A stretch of 64,000 nt of DNA, from positions 1 to 64,000 of the forward strand of contig DATAVE010000157.1 in NCBI GenBank assembly GCA_036267875.1. The letters run 5' to 3'. The position numbers and the translations under genes were made by a program. This document shows positions 52,479 to 61,159 of this stretch, one piece after another. This DNA comes from DASZTV01 sp036267875 (GTDB taxonomy: Bacteria; Actinomycetota; Actinomycetes; JAFAQI01). How positions within the stretch are numbered: position 1 is the stretch's first letter; every line of letters starts with the position of its first letter. The notes under the pieces were generated by a model that was not told the origin of the DNA, ran no database searches, and saw nothing but the letters and a program-made list of their open reading frames with translations.

Positions 52479-53387
52479 TCAGCCGGCTTCGGCCCAAGAG
52501 ACCGAATGACTCGGCGGCGGATCCTCGAACTGTCGGTGGTAGGAGTATGACGCCGTCACCTGCACGTTCTGCGCGTGTCCACCCCATCTGCCGTCGTAGT
52601 CGAGCGGGAGGTGGGGCGCCGACTGCTGAACCGTGAGGGTTGCGTATGAGGAGTGCTGCGGGTCCCACCATCCGTAGATGACGGCGCCGTACTTCCCCGG
52701 CGACACGAGGGAGCTACCGAGTCCCCCATACGGGCCGTACATCGGCACCCCGCCCGCAGCGAGGTTCTGACCGGTGGCAAACACGCTCGTCACCTCTCGG
52801 TAGGGACCGTCGCCGTGTTCCAGCCTCAGCCAACGATCCTGCACCCTCTTGGCAACCTTGCTGGCGACGCCATCGCGATCGGTCAACGCCCAGACGTTGG
52901 CATTGAGGTAGACGGTCTGACCGACGCGAATCACTTGCTGCGTCGGCTGGCCGGCGAGGGTCTCGACGTCCTCCGCCTCGCGCGGGCCAAGCGTGATTTG
53001 GTCCAGCTGCTCATCGACACTCGAACCAACCTGAACGTTCTGCACGACGCTCGCCTCGATCCACGACTGCGCGGCAACGGCATGTTCGGCCTGGCTGAGG
53101 AGCTGTCCGGCTGCCGGGTTCTCCGGCGGACCCGCGATTGGCCCACGTGGAGCCTCGGGTGGCAGCGGCCTTGCGATCACCGACGACCCGCTCGAGGGCC
53201 TCACGGGCGCGAGCGATGGTGAGACCGGCGCGAGGGATGGTGCCGACGACGGCGATCCCGACCCACCGCCGCGCAACACGAGCGCCGCGAGAACTGCCGC
53301 AACCACGACAATCGCGGCAATCACGCCGTAGCGCCACGGCAACGCCGTTCGAGCGTGCTCTGGCGGGTCTGAAGGAAGAATCGTCAT
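52479..53387 (-). CDS. Anchored envelope protein, paralogue B
   Basis: 302 residues from ATG 53387 (MTILPSDPPEHARTA), with GGGGGTCA as ribosome site. One N-terminal transmembrane helix (YGVIAAIVVVAAVLAALVL), a long Ser/Pro linker, then an outer domain with VIRVGQTVYLNANVWAL and WLRLEHGDGPYREV. It shares the N-terminal nonapeptide pattern and domain order with paralogue A, and the same start context as the remnant at 51573. No catalytic motif is seen. Confidence 0.55.
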   Translation of the reverse strand: MTILPSDPPEHARTALPWRYGVIAAIVVVAAVLAALVLRGGGSGSPSSAPSLAPVSPSLAPVRPSSGSSVIARPLPPEAPRGPIAGPPENPAAGQLLSQAEHAVAAQSWIEASVVQNVQVGSSVDEQLDQITLGPREAEDVETLAGQPTQQVIRVGQTVYLNANVWALTDRDGVASKVAKRVQDRWLRLEHGDGPYREVTSVFATGQNLAAGGVPMYGPYGGLGSSLVSPGKYGAVIYGWWDPQHSSYATLTVQQSAPHLPLDYDGRWGGHAQNVQVTASYSYHRQFEDPPPSHSVSWAEAG

Positions 53388-53466
53388 AGCTGACCCCCGA
53401 TCCACCGTTGTCTACGACAGCGGGGCCCGGTGTCCTTGCGGCAAACGGCCTAAATCGGGCCCGCGC

Positions 53467-54252
53467 CTAGCGAAGGCTCGCGTACGACACCGAGCTTGGC
53501 GGGGCCACGACGTGAACGGGCTTGCCCCATCGGGTGAAGTGGGTGACCTCGTGGATCGTCCCGTGCGGCGTTGATCCCTCTGCGATGTCGACGACGGGCA
53601 ACGGTGTGCCGTATGCCCGGACCCAGACCGTCTCGGGCACCGTGCGCGCACCTAGGTCGTGGCCCGAGATGCCGATGCACTCGACGCCGTCCATGCGTTT
53701 GGGGCCGACCAGCTCGAGCTGCCCGACCAAGCCAAGCGTCGCGGTGTAGAAGTCCTGGGTCGTCATTCCCTGCACGCCGGAACGAAACGGCTTGTCGCCT
53801 CGATGGATCGCAACCCAGTGCCCGCTGGCGCTCGCGGCAGCCGTCGGGCTGAATCCGGCGAAGTCCTGCAGGATGACGGAGCTGCCGTACGTGTAGAGCA
53901 CCCCTCCGACATACCGCGTCTCGAGCGCCTGGCTCCCAATCTGGGCAGCTTGGACGCCCGAGTCTCGCCCGGCGTAGGCGACGACCTGAAACTGCAGGCT
54001 CTCATCGTCGGCCGTCAACTCAGCCCGTACTCCGGGCTGGGCGCGAATCGCGCGCTGCACTTGGCCGGCGTAGACCGCCGCGGACACCGTCGGCAATGTC
54101 GCCGGCGGCGACTGACCAACCGGTGGCGCGGCCGACGCACTGGAAGACCCACTGCCCGAGCGGTGAATCAGCACGACCGCGCCGATGATCAGGATGACGG
54201 CCAGGGGCAGCGCCAACAGGCCGTACTGCACCCCGGTGTTCTCACGATCCAT
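53467..54252 (-). CDS. Anchored envelope protein, related layout (C)
   Basis: 261 residues from ATG 54252 (GTG 54255 also possible). One transmembrane helix (YGLLALPLAVILIIGAVVLI), a Ser/Ala/Pro linker and an outer domain with ALETRYVGGVLYTYGSSVILQD, HWVAIHRGDKPF and VPETVWVRAYGTPLPVVD. Organisation and the closing APPSSVSYASLR resemble APRHSTSYQALLAE of paralogue A. It lacks the MTILPS start. LolA-like fold is suspected, not shown. Confidence 0.55.
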   Translation of the reverse strand: MDRENTGVQYGLLALPLAVILIIGAVVLIHRSGSGSSSASAAPPVGQSPPATLPTVSAAVYAGQVQRAIRAQPGVRAELTADDESLQFQVVAYAGRDSGVQAAQIGSQALETRYVGGVLYTYGSSVILQDFAGFSPTAAASASGHWVAIHRGDKPFRSGVQGMTTQDFYTATLGLVGQLELVGPKRMDGVECIGISGHDLGARTVPETVWVRAYGTPLPVVDIAEGSTPHGTIHEVTHFTRWGKPVHVVAPPSSVSYASLR

Positions 54253-54287
54253 CACCCGAACCAGATGCCCCGTTCAGTGCACCGTAC

Positions 54288-55412
54288 TCAGGCGAAGCGG
54301 TTTGCCATCAGAATCACGTCGCGGACGTACCACCACGCGTGGTTGTAGGAGTAGATCGCGTCGTCGAGCGCCTGCCCGCCACGCCCGGCGCCAACCGCGC
54401 AGAGATAGCGCGCCGCAGAGAAGACGGCATCGACCGGGTCGTTGATGTCGGCGTGGCCATCGCCATCGGCGTCATAGCCCCATCGACTCCACGTCGAGGG
54501 CAGGAACTGCATCGGCCCCTCGGCGCCACCGATCGACGTGTGGACGTTCTGGCCATTACGCGTCTCGAGCGTTCCGATTCCAGCAAGAACCGTCCAGGGC
54601 AGGCCGACACAGGTCGTCGCGGCCCGACGGTAGAGGTCGAGGTACGTCGCGGGGATCAGCTCGCGCGCGTACTCACTCGACACGGCCTGGTCGATCGGTG
54701 CGGCCCGAGTGACGATGACGTGCGATGAGCGGCCGAGAGTCTTGCGAATGTCGCTACTCAGCTGCGCCAACGAGATCTGCGGCGCGACCACCAGAACTTC
54801 GCGGTCCGGCTGCAGGCCGAGCTGGCGGGCAGCGGCACTCACGACCATGCCCTGCGCTCCCGGCAGCCCGATCGTCGCGAACGCTCCGATCCGCAACGGC
54901 GACCGCAGCTGATGCGCGCCGATCGCAAGCACGGTCTTGCCGAAATCGCGATGCAGATGTCTGCTGTCGGCGAAGCCGACGGTCAACTCACCACGAGCAA
55001 TCGACTTCCACAGCGGTGTCGAGTGCGCGGTGAACGACGGCGTCAGCGCCCGAATCCTCCCGAGCGGGACTCCAACCACGTGAAGTCGGCGGGTACCGAT
55101 CCGAAGGACGCCGCGGGAGAGCGGCACGACTCGATGTACGCCACTGAGCTTGCGAAGCCGGTCCAGCCGGGCCGCCGAGACAGTGGACGGAAGCAGCACG
55201 GCCGCATCGGGCGGCGTCAGACCGCGTAGCGGTGTGACGGTCGCAATCGGCTCGCCGACCGTGTGGGTGGCTGCGACGTCCTTTGCAGACGTACCGGAGG
55301 GATGGCCGACGACCTGGGTGATCCCAACTGCCGCCGAGGCAGCGATCACGGACAGCGCGAGAGTGCCCACACCGACGGACGCGATCGTCCGGGCGCGCGA
55401 CACAGTCGGCAT
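54288..55412 (-). CDS. Lytic transglycosylase, secreted
   Basis: 374 residues from ATG 55412, with GAGGGGAGGG upstream. A signal/anchor helix (ASVGVGTLALSVIAASAAVG) is followed by a ~200-residue domain of unknown type containing repeated short HVVGVPLGR-like strands. The C-terminal SLT domain is complete: catalytic Glu in LAGIGTLETRNG, GGAEGPMQFLPSTWSRWG, and the calcium-like DADGDGHADINDPVDAVFSAARYLC. It cleaves peptidoglycan glycan strands outside the membrane. Confidence 0.88.
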   Translation of the reverse strand: MPTVSRARTIASVGVGTLALSVIAASAAVGITQVVGHPSGTSAKDVAATHTVGEPIATVTPLRGLTPPDAAVLLPSTVSAARLDRLRKLSGVHRVVPLSRGVLRIGTRRLHVVGVPLGRIRALTPSFTAHSTPLWKSIARGELTVGFADSRHLHRDFGKTVLAIGAHQLRSPLRIGAFATIGLPGAQGMVVSAAARQLGLQPDREVLVVAPQISLAQLSSDIRKTLGRSSHVIVTRAAPIDQAVSSEYARELIPATYLDLYRRAATTCVGLPWTVLAGIGTLETRNGQNVHTSIGGAEGPMQFLPSTWSRWGYDADGDGHADINDPVDAVFSAARYLCAVGAGRGGQALDDAIYSYNHAWWYVRDVILMANRFA

Positions 55413-55468
55413 CGACCCTCCCCTCGATCTTGTATTCGGCACAGTTGTGGGCTCAGCAAAGGTCGATT

Positions 55469-56254
55469 TCAGAAGTCCGAGGACACCAAAAGGTCGTGTA
55501 AAGCGTCAAATAGGCCCGGATTGGCGGCCAATGTCGTATTCCTACCAGGTAGCTTTCCGGCCAAACCCCCCAGCCTGGCGCCCGACTCGGTCGCCACGAG
55601 CCCTCCCGCGGCCCAGTCCCATGGATACATTCCGGCCTCGAAGAAGGCGTCGAGCTGTCCACAGGCCACCGCGCACAGATCCAGCGCGGCCGAGCCCATT
55701 CGGCGGAGGTCGCGAACCTCCGGCAGGAACATCGGCATCCGCGACGCCTGTCTGCGACGTAGCTCTGAGTCGTAGTTGAAGCCCGTCCCGACCAGTGAGA
55801 ACGCCGGATCCGTCTGCTGGGAGCATCTCAGCGGTACGTCGTCGCAGAAGGCGCCGCCACCAACGACAGCGGTGTAGGTCAGGTCGCGCTCGACGTCGAC
55901 GACCACCCCGCACACGGTCTCTTCGTCGATCGCGGCCGCGATCGATACGGCGTACTGCGGGATCCCGTAGAGGTAGTTGACCGTCCCGTCGAGCGGGTCG
56001 ACGAGCCAGGTGACCGATGACGTCCCCGAGCTGCCGCCACCTTCTTCGCTGACGATCGTGTCGTCCGGACGCGCCACCGCCAGCCCTTCGAGGATCAGCT
56101 GCTCCGAGGCACGGTCCATCACCGTCACGACGTCGGTCGGGCTGGACTTGGTGCTCACGTCCAACTCAGCCGGCCGCTCCCGCAGCACTACGGCAGCCCG
56201 GTGCGCCAGCCCGACCGCGAGCTCGAGCAGCTCGGTCGGATCGGCCTGGCTCAG
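55469..56254 (-). CDS. Inositol monophosphatase family protein
   Basis: About 261 residues. The metal-binding motifs are VSEEGG (Glu), WLVDPLDGTVNYLYG and YPWDWAAGGLVATESG. The family includes inositol-1-phosphatase, fructose-bisphosphatase and histidinol-phosphatase; the substrate is not clear. The start is unusual: homology reaches to TELLELAVGLAHRAA, and the only codon before it after the sdhB overlap is CTG at 56254, forming a CTGA overlap with the sdhB stop. The next standard start, GTG 56188, would cut the first helix. Confidence 0.85.
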   Translation of the reverse strand: MSQADPTELLELAVGLAHRAAVVLRERPAELDVSTKSSPTDVVTVMDRASEQLILEGLAVARPDDTIVSEEGGGSSGTSSVTWLVDPLDGTVNYLYGIPQYAVSIAAAIDEETVCGVVVDVERDLTYTAVVGGGAFCDDVPLRCSQQTDPAFSLVGTGFNYDSELRRRQASRMPMFLPEVRDLRRMGSAALDLCAVACGQLDAFFEAGMYPWDWAAGGLVATESGARLGGLAGKLPGRNTTLAANPGLFDALHDLLVSSDF

Positions 56255-57216
56255 GTCGCGGTCTTCTTCGCTGGGGTCTTCTTGACCGCGACCTTCTCGG
56301 CGGGTGCCGTCTTCTTCGCGGCCGGAGCTGTCTTCTTGGCAGCGACCTTCCGCCCGGGGGTTGCCCTCTTGGCTGGCACATCGACGACCGAAGCGACGAG
56401 CTGCGGGTGCTTGATCGGGCTCGGCCCGTCCCCGCCCGCTGGGCCGACGGGCGTGCGGGTCTTCGCCTTGAAGAGCCCGATCTTGTTGCCCAGGAAGACC
56501 AGCGGGTCGTACTTGCGGTCGACCACGCGCTCCTTCATCGGGATGATCGCGTTGTCCGTGATCTTGATGTGCTCCGGGCAGACTTCCGTGCAGCACTTGG
56601 TGATGTTGCAGAGGCCCAGACCCTCGTCCTCCTGGACCATGTGCTGGCGGTCCTCGGTGTCGAGTGGGTGCATGTCGAGCTCGGCGTAGCGGATGAAGAA
56701 GCGCGGACCCGCGAAGGCCGGCTTGTTCTCCTCGTGGTCGCGGATGACGTGGCAGGTGTTCTGGCACAGGAAGCACTCGATGCACTTGCGGAACTCCTGG
56801 CTCCGCTCGACATCGACCTGCTGCATCCGGTACTTGCCGCCCTTGTTGTCCGACGGCGGCGCGAACGCCGGCACCTCACGCGCCTTCTCGAAGTTGAACG
56901 ACACGTCGGTCACCAAGTCCCGGATGACCGGGAAGGTACGCATCGGCGTGACCGTGACGGTCTCGCCGTCCTCGAAGGTCGACAGGCGGGTCATGCACAT
57001 CAGGCCGGGCTTGCCGTTGATCTCCGCGCTGCACGAGCCGCACTTGCCGGCCTTGCAGTTCCACCGGATCGCCAGATCGCTCGCCTCGGTGGCCTGGAGA
57101 CGGTGCAGCGCGTCGAGGACTACTTCGCCGTCCTCGACCTCGACCGTGTAGTTGACGAAGTCTCCACCCGACGCGTCGCCGCGCCAGATCCGCATCGGCA
57201 GCTTGCGGGCACTCAC
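56251..57216 (-). CDS. sdhB: Succinate dehydrogenase iron-sulfur subunit, with basic tail
   Basis: 321 residues from GTG 57216 (GTGA overlap with sdhA). The [2Fe-2S] site is CKAGKCGSCSAEI plus a later Cys; the [4Fe-4S]/[3Fe-4S] sites are CIECFLCQNTC and CCTEVCPEHI. The family usually ends near 250 residues; this one has about 50-70 extra, rich in Lys, Ala and Pro (PAKRATPGRKVAAKK, KKTAPAEKVAVKK), like a histone-H1 tail. It transfers electrons from SdhA to the membrane anchor. Confidence 0.94.
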   Translation of the reverse strand: MSARKLPMRIWRGDASGGDFVNYTVEVEDGEVVLDALHRLQATEASDLAIRWNCKAGKCGSCSAEINGKPGLMCMTRLSTFEDGETVTVTPMRTFPVIRDLVTDVSFNFEKAREVPAFAPPSDNKGGKYRMQQVDVERSQEFRKCIECFLCQNTCHVIRDHEENKPAFAGPRFFIRYAELDMHPLDTEDRQHMVQEDEGLGLCNITKCCTEVCPEHIKITDNAIIPMKERVVDRKYDPLVFLGNKIGLFKAKTRTPVGPAGGDGPSPIKHPQLVASVVDVPAKRATPGRKVAAKKTAPAAKKTAPAEKVAVKKTPAKKTAT

Positions 57217-59012
57217 TTGGCAGGCTCCTCGAACAGCTTGGCGAGATCGGCGGGCATCTTGGGAAGTGGCTTGCGGGTGATCGCGACCTTGCCGTTCTTC
57301 TCGGTCACGATGAGGTTGACCGTGCCCCACTTCGGGTCGGTCTTCGGGTAGTCCTCGCGGGTATGACCGCCGCGGCTCTCGGTGCGCTCGAGAGCCGCCT
57401 TGCCCACCGCCTCGGAGACCAGCAGCATCGAGCGAAGGTCCAATGCTGTGTGCCAGCCCGGGTTGTAGGCCCGGCCGCCCTCGACGGTGATGTTGGCAGC
57501 GCGCGCCTTGAGCTTCGCGACCTCCTTCAGCGCCTGCTCCATCTCCGACGCAGTTCGGATGATCCCGACCAGCGCGAACATCTGCTCCTGCAGCTCGTGC
57601 TGGATCGCGTGCGGGTTCTCCCCGCCCGAAGAAGCGAAAGGAGCGAGGGCCGCCGTCTGGGCCGCTGCAACCGAGGCAGCCGGTGCGGCCGGTCGCTTGG
57701 CCACCTTCCTGGTGTACTCAGCCGCGCTCTCACCGGCGCGCTTGCCGAAGACCAGGAGGTCCGACAGCGAGTTGCCGCCGAGCCGGTTCGACCCGTGCAT
57801 GCCGCCGGAGCACTCGCCGACGGCGTAGAGCCCTGCGACGCTTGCCGCCTGGCTGTCGGCATCGACCTCGACGCCACCCATCACGTAGTGGCAGGTCGGC
57901 GCAACCTCCATCGGCTCGGCGGTGATGTCGACGTCCGCGAGCTCCTTGAACTGGTGGTACATCGACGGCAGTCGCTTGTGAATGTCCGCCGCGCTACGCC
58001 TGGTGGCGATGTCGAGGTAGACACCGCCGTGGGGTGACCCGCGACCGGCCTTGATCTCGGAGTTGATGGCGCGCGCGACCTCGTCGCGCGGCAGCAGCTC
58101 CGGTGGGCGCCGGTTGTTGATGTGGTCGTCGTACCAGCGGTCGGCCTCTTCTTCGGTGTCGGCCGTCTCCGCTTTGAAGTAGTCGGTGATGTAGTCGAAC
58201 ATGAAGCGCTTGCCTTCGGAGTTGCGAAGGACGCCGCCCTCGCCGCGCACCGACTCCGTGATGAGCAGACCTCGCACCGACAGCGGCCACACCATGCCGG
58301 TCGGGTGAAACTGGATGAACTCCATGTTGATCAGCGAGGCCCCGGCCGCCAGCGCGAGCGCGTGGCCGTCGCCGGTGTACTCCCAGGAGTTGCTCGTGAC
58401 CTTGAACGCCTTGCCGATGCCACCGGTCGCGAGGATCACCGAGGGCGCGTTGAGCTGGATGAACGAGCCGGTCTCACGCCAGTAGCCGAATGCGCCGGCG
58501 ACCCGGGTGCCGTCCTTGAGGATCTCGGTGATCGTGCACTCCATGTACACGTCGATGCCGAGGTCCACCGCGCGCTGCTGGAGGGTGCGGATCATCTCGA
58601 GGCCAGTGCGGTCTCCGACGTGAGCCAGACGCGCGTAGCGGTGACCGCCGAAGTCGCGCTGGGAGATCTTGCCGTCCTTGGTGCGGTCGAACAGCGCGCC
58701 GTACTCCTCGAGCTCCCAGACCCGCTCGGGAGCCTCCTGGGCGTGCAGCTGCGCCATACGCCAGTTGTTCAGCATCTTGCCGCCGCGCATGGTGTCGCGG
58801 AAGTGGACCTGCCAGTTGTCCTCGGGCCACACGTTGCCCATGGACGCAGCGATTCCGCCCTCGGCCATGACCGTGTGGGCCTTGCCCAGCAAGGACTTCG
58901 TCACGATGGCGGTGCGAGCGCCGGCCTCGTGCGCGGCGATCGCGGCGCGAAGGCCAGAGCCGCCCGCACCGATGACAACGACGTCGTAGTCGTGGACCTC
59001 GTGATCAGCCAT
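57213..59012 (-). CDS. sdhA: Succinate dehydrogenase flavoprotein subunit
   Basis: 599 residues from ATG 59012. FAD-binding DVVVIGAGGSGLRAAIAAHEAG, the flavin-linking His in LLGKAHTVMAEGG, FHPTGMVWPLSVRGLLITESVRGEGG with substrate-binding residues, and HGSNRLGGNSLSDLLVFG are all present. It oxidises succinate to fumarate at the membrane face. It overlaps the membrane anchor gene by 8 nt and sdhB by 4 nt, so the three are translated together. Confidence 0.96.
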   Translation of the reverse strand: MADHEVHDYDVVVIGAGGSGLRAAIAAHEAGARTAIVTKSLLGKAHTVMAEGGIAASMGNVWPEDNWQVHFRDTMRGGKMLNNWRMAQLHAQEAPERVWELEEYGALFDRTKDGKISQRDFGGHRYARLAHVGDRTGLEMIRTLQQRAVDLGIDVYMECTITEILKDGTRVAGAFGYWRETGSFIQLNAPSVILATGGIGKAFKVTSNSWEYTGDGHALALAAGASLINMEFIQFHPTGMVWPLSVRGLLITESVRGEGGVLRNSEGKRFMFDYITDYFKAETADTEEEADRWYDDHINNRRPPELLPRDEVARAINSEIKAGRGSPHGGVYLDIATRRSAADIHKRLPSMYHQFKELADVDITAEPMEVAPTCHYVMGGVEVDADSQAASVAGLYAVGECSGGMHGSNRLGGNSLSDLLVFGKRAGESAAEYTRKVAKRPAAPAASVAAAQTAALAPFASSGGENPHAIQHELQEQMFALVGIIRTASEMEQALKEVAKLKARAANITVEGGRAYNPGWHTALDLRSMLLVSEAVGKAALERTESRGGHTREDYPKTDPKWGTVNLIVTEKNGKVAITRKPLPKMPADLAKLFEEPAK

Positions 59013-59868
59013 GGAAGCGCACCGCCGTCCCGAACGCGTGGCTGTAGTCGTGAAGGTTGCCGGTTGCGACGAGGCGCACGTAGAGATCGGTAAGGCCGAC
59101 CCAGACAAGCGATGCCCACGCCCATCGGATGTGGTGCTTGTTCAGCCAGGACACCATGGTCCACCACTTGTAGCGGAGCGGATGCTTGGAGAAGTGGTTG
59201 ATGCGGCCAGCCGTGATGTGGCGGCAGGAGTGGCAGCCGAACGTGTAGCCGATGATCAGGACCGCGTTGATGACAAATACGAACGAGCCCACGCCGATGA
59301 AGAAGTGGTGCCCGCCGCCGGGTACGTCGTAGATGAACGATCGAACCGCGTCGTAGGTCAGGAAGCCCGAGAACAGTGCCGCGGCGTACCACGCGTAGCG
59401 GTGAATGTTCTGGAAGATCAACGGGAAGCGGGTCTCGCCCGAGTACTTGCCATGCGGCTCAGAGACGGCGCATGCGGGCGGCGACAGCCAGAACGATCGG
59501 TAGTACGCCTTGCGGTAGTAGTAGCAAGTCGCGCGGAAGCTGAGCGGGAAGATCAAGATCAGCAGGGCGGGCGACACCCAAGTGCCGATATTCCAGTGCG
59601 CCCAGGCGATCGCCGACGGGCAGCCATTCGCCAAACACGGCGAGTAGAACGGCGACAGGTATGGGTCGGCGTAGTACTCAGGAGTCTTGATGCCAGCCTG
59701 CATCACGCTGTGGTGGTCGAATGCGGCCCACGTCGAGTAGACGATGAACGCGCTGAAGCCGATGAACGTGATAAGTGGCAGCAGCCACCAGCGGTCCGTT
59801 CTGAGCGTTTTTGCCTTGATTGCCGCTCTCGCAGTCGAGCGTTCCTGCGCCACCGTCTCAGTCGCCAT
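59005..59868 (-). CDS. Succinate dehydrogenase membrane anchor (Sdh1 type)
   Basis: 287 residues from ATG 59868. Five or so transmembrane helices and several conserved His (WAHWNIGTW, NIHRYAWY). FGCHSCRHITAGRINHFSKHPLRYKWW contains a CHxCRH motif. It matches the single-protein anchor of mycobacterial Sdh1 (Rv0249c), which, as I recall, was shown by cryo-EM to hold a membrane-embedded Rieske-type cluster; the CHSCRH residues are candidate ligands. It probably passes electrons to menaquinone. Confidence 0.88.
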   Translation of the reverse strand: MATETVAQERSTARAAIKAKTLRTDRWWLLPLITFIGFSAFIVYSTWAAFDHHSVMQAGIKTPEYYADPYLSPFYSPCLANGCPSAIAWAHWNIGTWVSPALLILIFPLSFRATCYYYRKAYYRSFWLSPPACAVSEPHGKYSGETRFPLIFQNIHRYAWYAAALFSGFLTYDAVRSFIYDVPGGGHHFFIGVGSFVFVINAVLIIGYTFGCHSCRHITAGRINHFSKHPLRYKWWTMVSWLNKHHIRWAWASLVWVGLTDLYVRLVATGNLHDYSHAFGTAVRFHG

Positions 59869-60064
59869 TTGTCGGCGGCCGTCCCTTCTAGAACACGTCG
59901 GTTGCGGCGGTCCCCGCACCGACCGATGACCTTATCTTCGACCCGTTGGTGTGTTCTCCGTCACCCCGCCGCTGTGTCATTAGTCACGGGCTCGTTACAA
60001 GCTGAATAACACGCGCGGCGCGGCGCGGAATCGCACTTGCAGGTGTGGTGTTGTATGGGACGTG

Positions 60065-60268
60065 ATGACAACGACGGCCACTGCTGCACCCACGCTCTCG
60101 CCGGCTGACCGCTGCGATCGCTGCGGAGCCCGGGCGATCGTTCGCGCCGTCCTGCCTGGGGGCGGGGATCTGCTGTTCTGCGGTCACCACGGCCGCGAGC
60201 ACGCGGAACGGCTTCGTCAGGTCGCCGTGGAGATCCACGACGACGAAGGCGTCCTCGCTGCCGGCTAG
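60065..60268 (+). CDS. DUF7455 zinc-binding protein
   Basis: 67 residues from ATG 60065 (GTG 60062 is adjacent). CDRCGARA and LLFCGHHGREH give a CxxC...CxxH zinc site, typical of small actinobacterial DUF7455 proteins found near sigma-factor and RNA-processing genes. TTGTAT at 60051-60056 could be a -10 element, making the message nearly leaderless. The function is unknown. It converges on the ABC ATPase gene with a 7-nt gap. Confidence 0.82.
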   Translation: MTTTATAAPTLSPADRCDRCGARAIVRAVLPGGGDLLFCGHHGREHAERLRQVAVEIHDDEGVLAAG

Positions 60269-60275
60269 CGGTCCG

Positions 60276-61094
60276 CTACCGCGGCATTGCCGCGCGCGCC
60301 GTCCAACGGCCATCCATCGAAAGCACCCGCAACGGCAGCCCGAAGGCCGCTGACAGCGTCGACGAGTTGAGAGCGGTCTCGATCGGCCCGGCCGCAACGA
60401 CGCGGCCTTCGCGAAGCAGCAGAGCGTGGGTGGTCCCTGATGGGATCTCCTCGACGTGGTGCGACACGAGGACCTGCACCGGCCCTGAGTGATCGTCGGC
60501 CAGTCGGCTCAGCATTCGAAGCAGGGCCTCACGTCCGCCGAGATCGAGACCCGCCGCAGGCTCGTCGAGCAGGAGAAGCTCGGGGTCGGTCATCAGCGCC
60601 CGCGCGAGCTGCACCCGCTTGCGCTCGCCCTCGGACAGCGTGCCGAACTCCCGCTCGATCAGCAGCCGAGCACCGACCCAGGTCAGCAGATCGCATGCCC
60701 TGGCGACATCGCCCGCGTGGTAGTCCTCGTCCCCCCGGCGAACGCAAGCCTGCGCCGCAGTGAGTACGACGTCGATCACCAGCTCATCGGCAGGCAACAG
60801 ATCGGCGAGTGACGCGCTCGCCCAGCCGACCCGGGGTAGGAGCTCATCGAGGTCGGCGTCGTCGAGGTATTCCCCCAACAGCTGCACCCGGCCGGTCGTC
60901 GGTCGCACCGCGCCGGCGAGCGCGCCGATCAGCGTGCTTTTGCCGGCACCGTTTGCGCCGAGCACGACCCAGCGTTCGCCAGCACGAATCGTCCAATCGA
61001 GCGCGTGCAACGTGACCTGGCCGCCGCGGCGTACTTCGACACCTTCGAGACCGGCAACGACCTGCTCAGTTTGCAGATCAAGCGCAACACTCAC
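60276..61094 (-). CDS. Stand-alone ABC transporter ATPase
   Basis: About 272 residues from GTG 61094. Walker A GANGAGKST, signature LSEGERKRVQLARAL, Walker B LLLLDEPAAGLDL and switch VLVSHHVEEIP are complete. No permease is adjacent; the DrrB-type permease 66 nt upstream has its own ATPase. The helical region LLPADELVIDVVLTAAQACVRRGDEDY resembles YlmA/ModF-like lone ATPases. Its partner or role is unknown. Confidence 0.85.
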   Translation of the reverse strand: MSVALDLQTEQVVAGLEGVEVRRGGQVTLHALDWTIRAGERWVVLGANGAGKSTLIGALAGAVRPTTGRVQLLGEYLDDADLDELLPRVGWASASLADLLPADELVIDVVLTAAQACVRRGDEDYHAGDVARACDLLTWVGARLLIEREFGTLSEGERKRVQLARALMTDPELLLLDEPAAGLDLGGREALLRMLSRLADDHSGPVQVLVSHHVEEIPSGTTHALLLREGRVVAAGPIETALNSSTLSAAFGLPLRVLSMDGRWTARAAMPR

Positions 61095-61159
61095 GTCAGG
61101 AAACGCTAGATGCTCCTGATGCGAATGTCCGTTTAGACACGCGCTTGCTTTGGAGCCGG

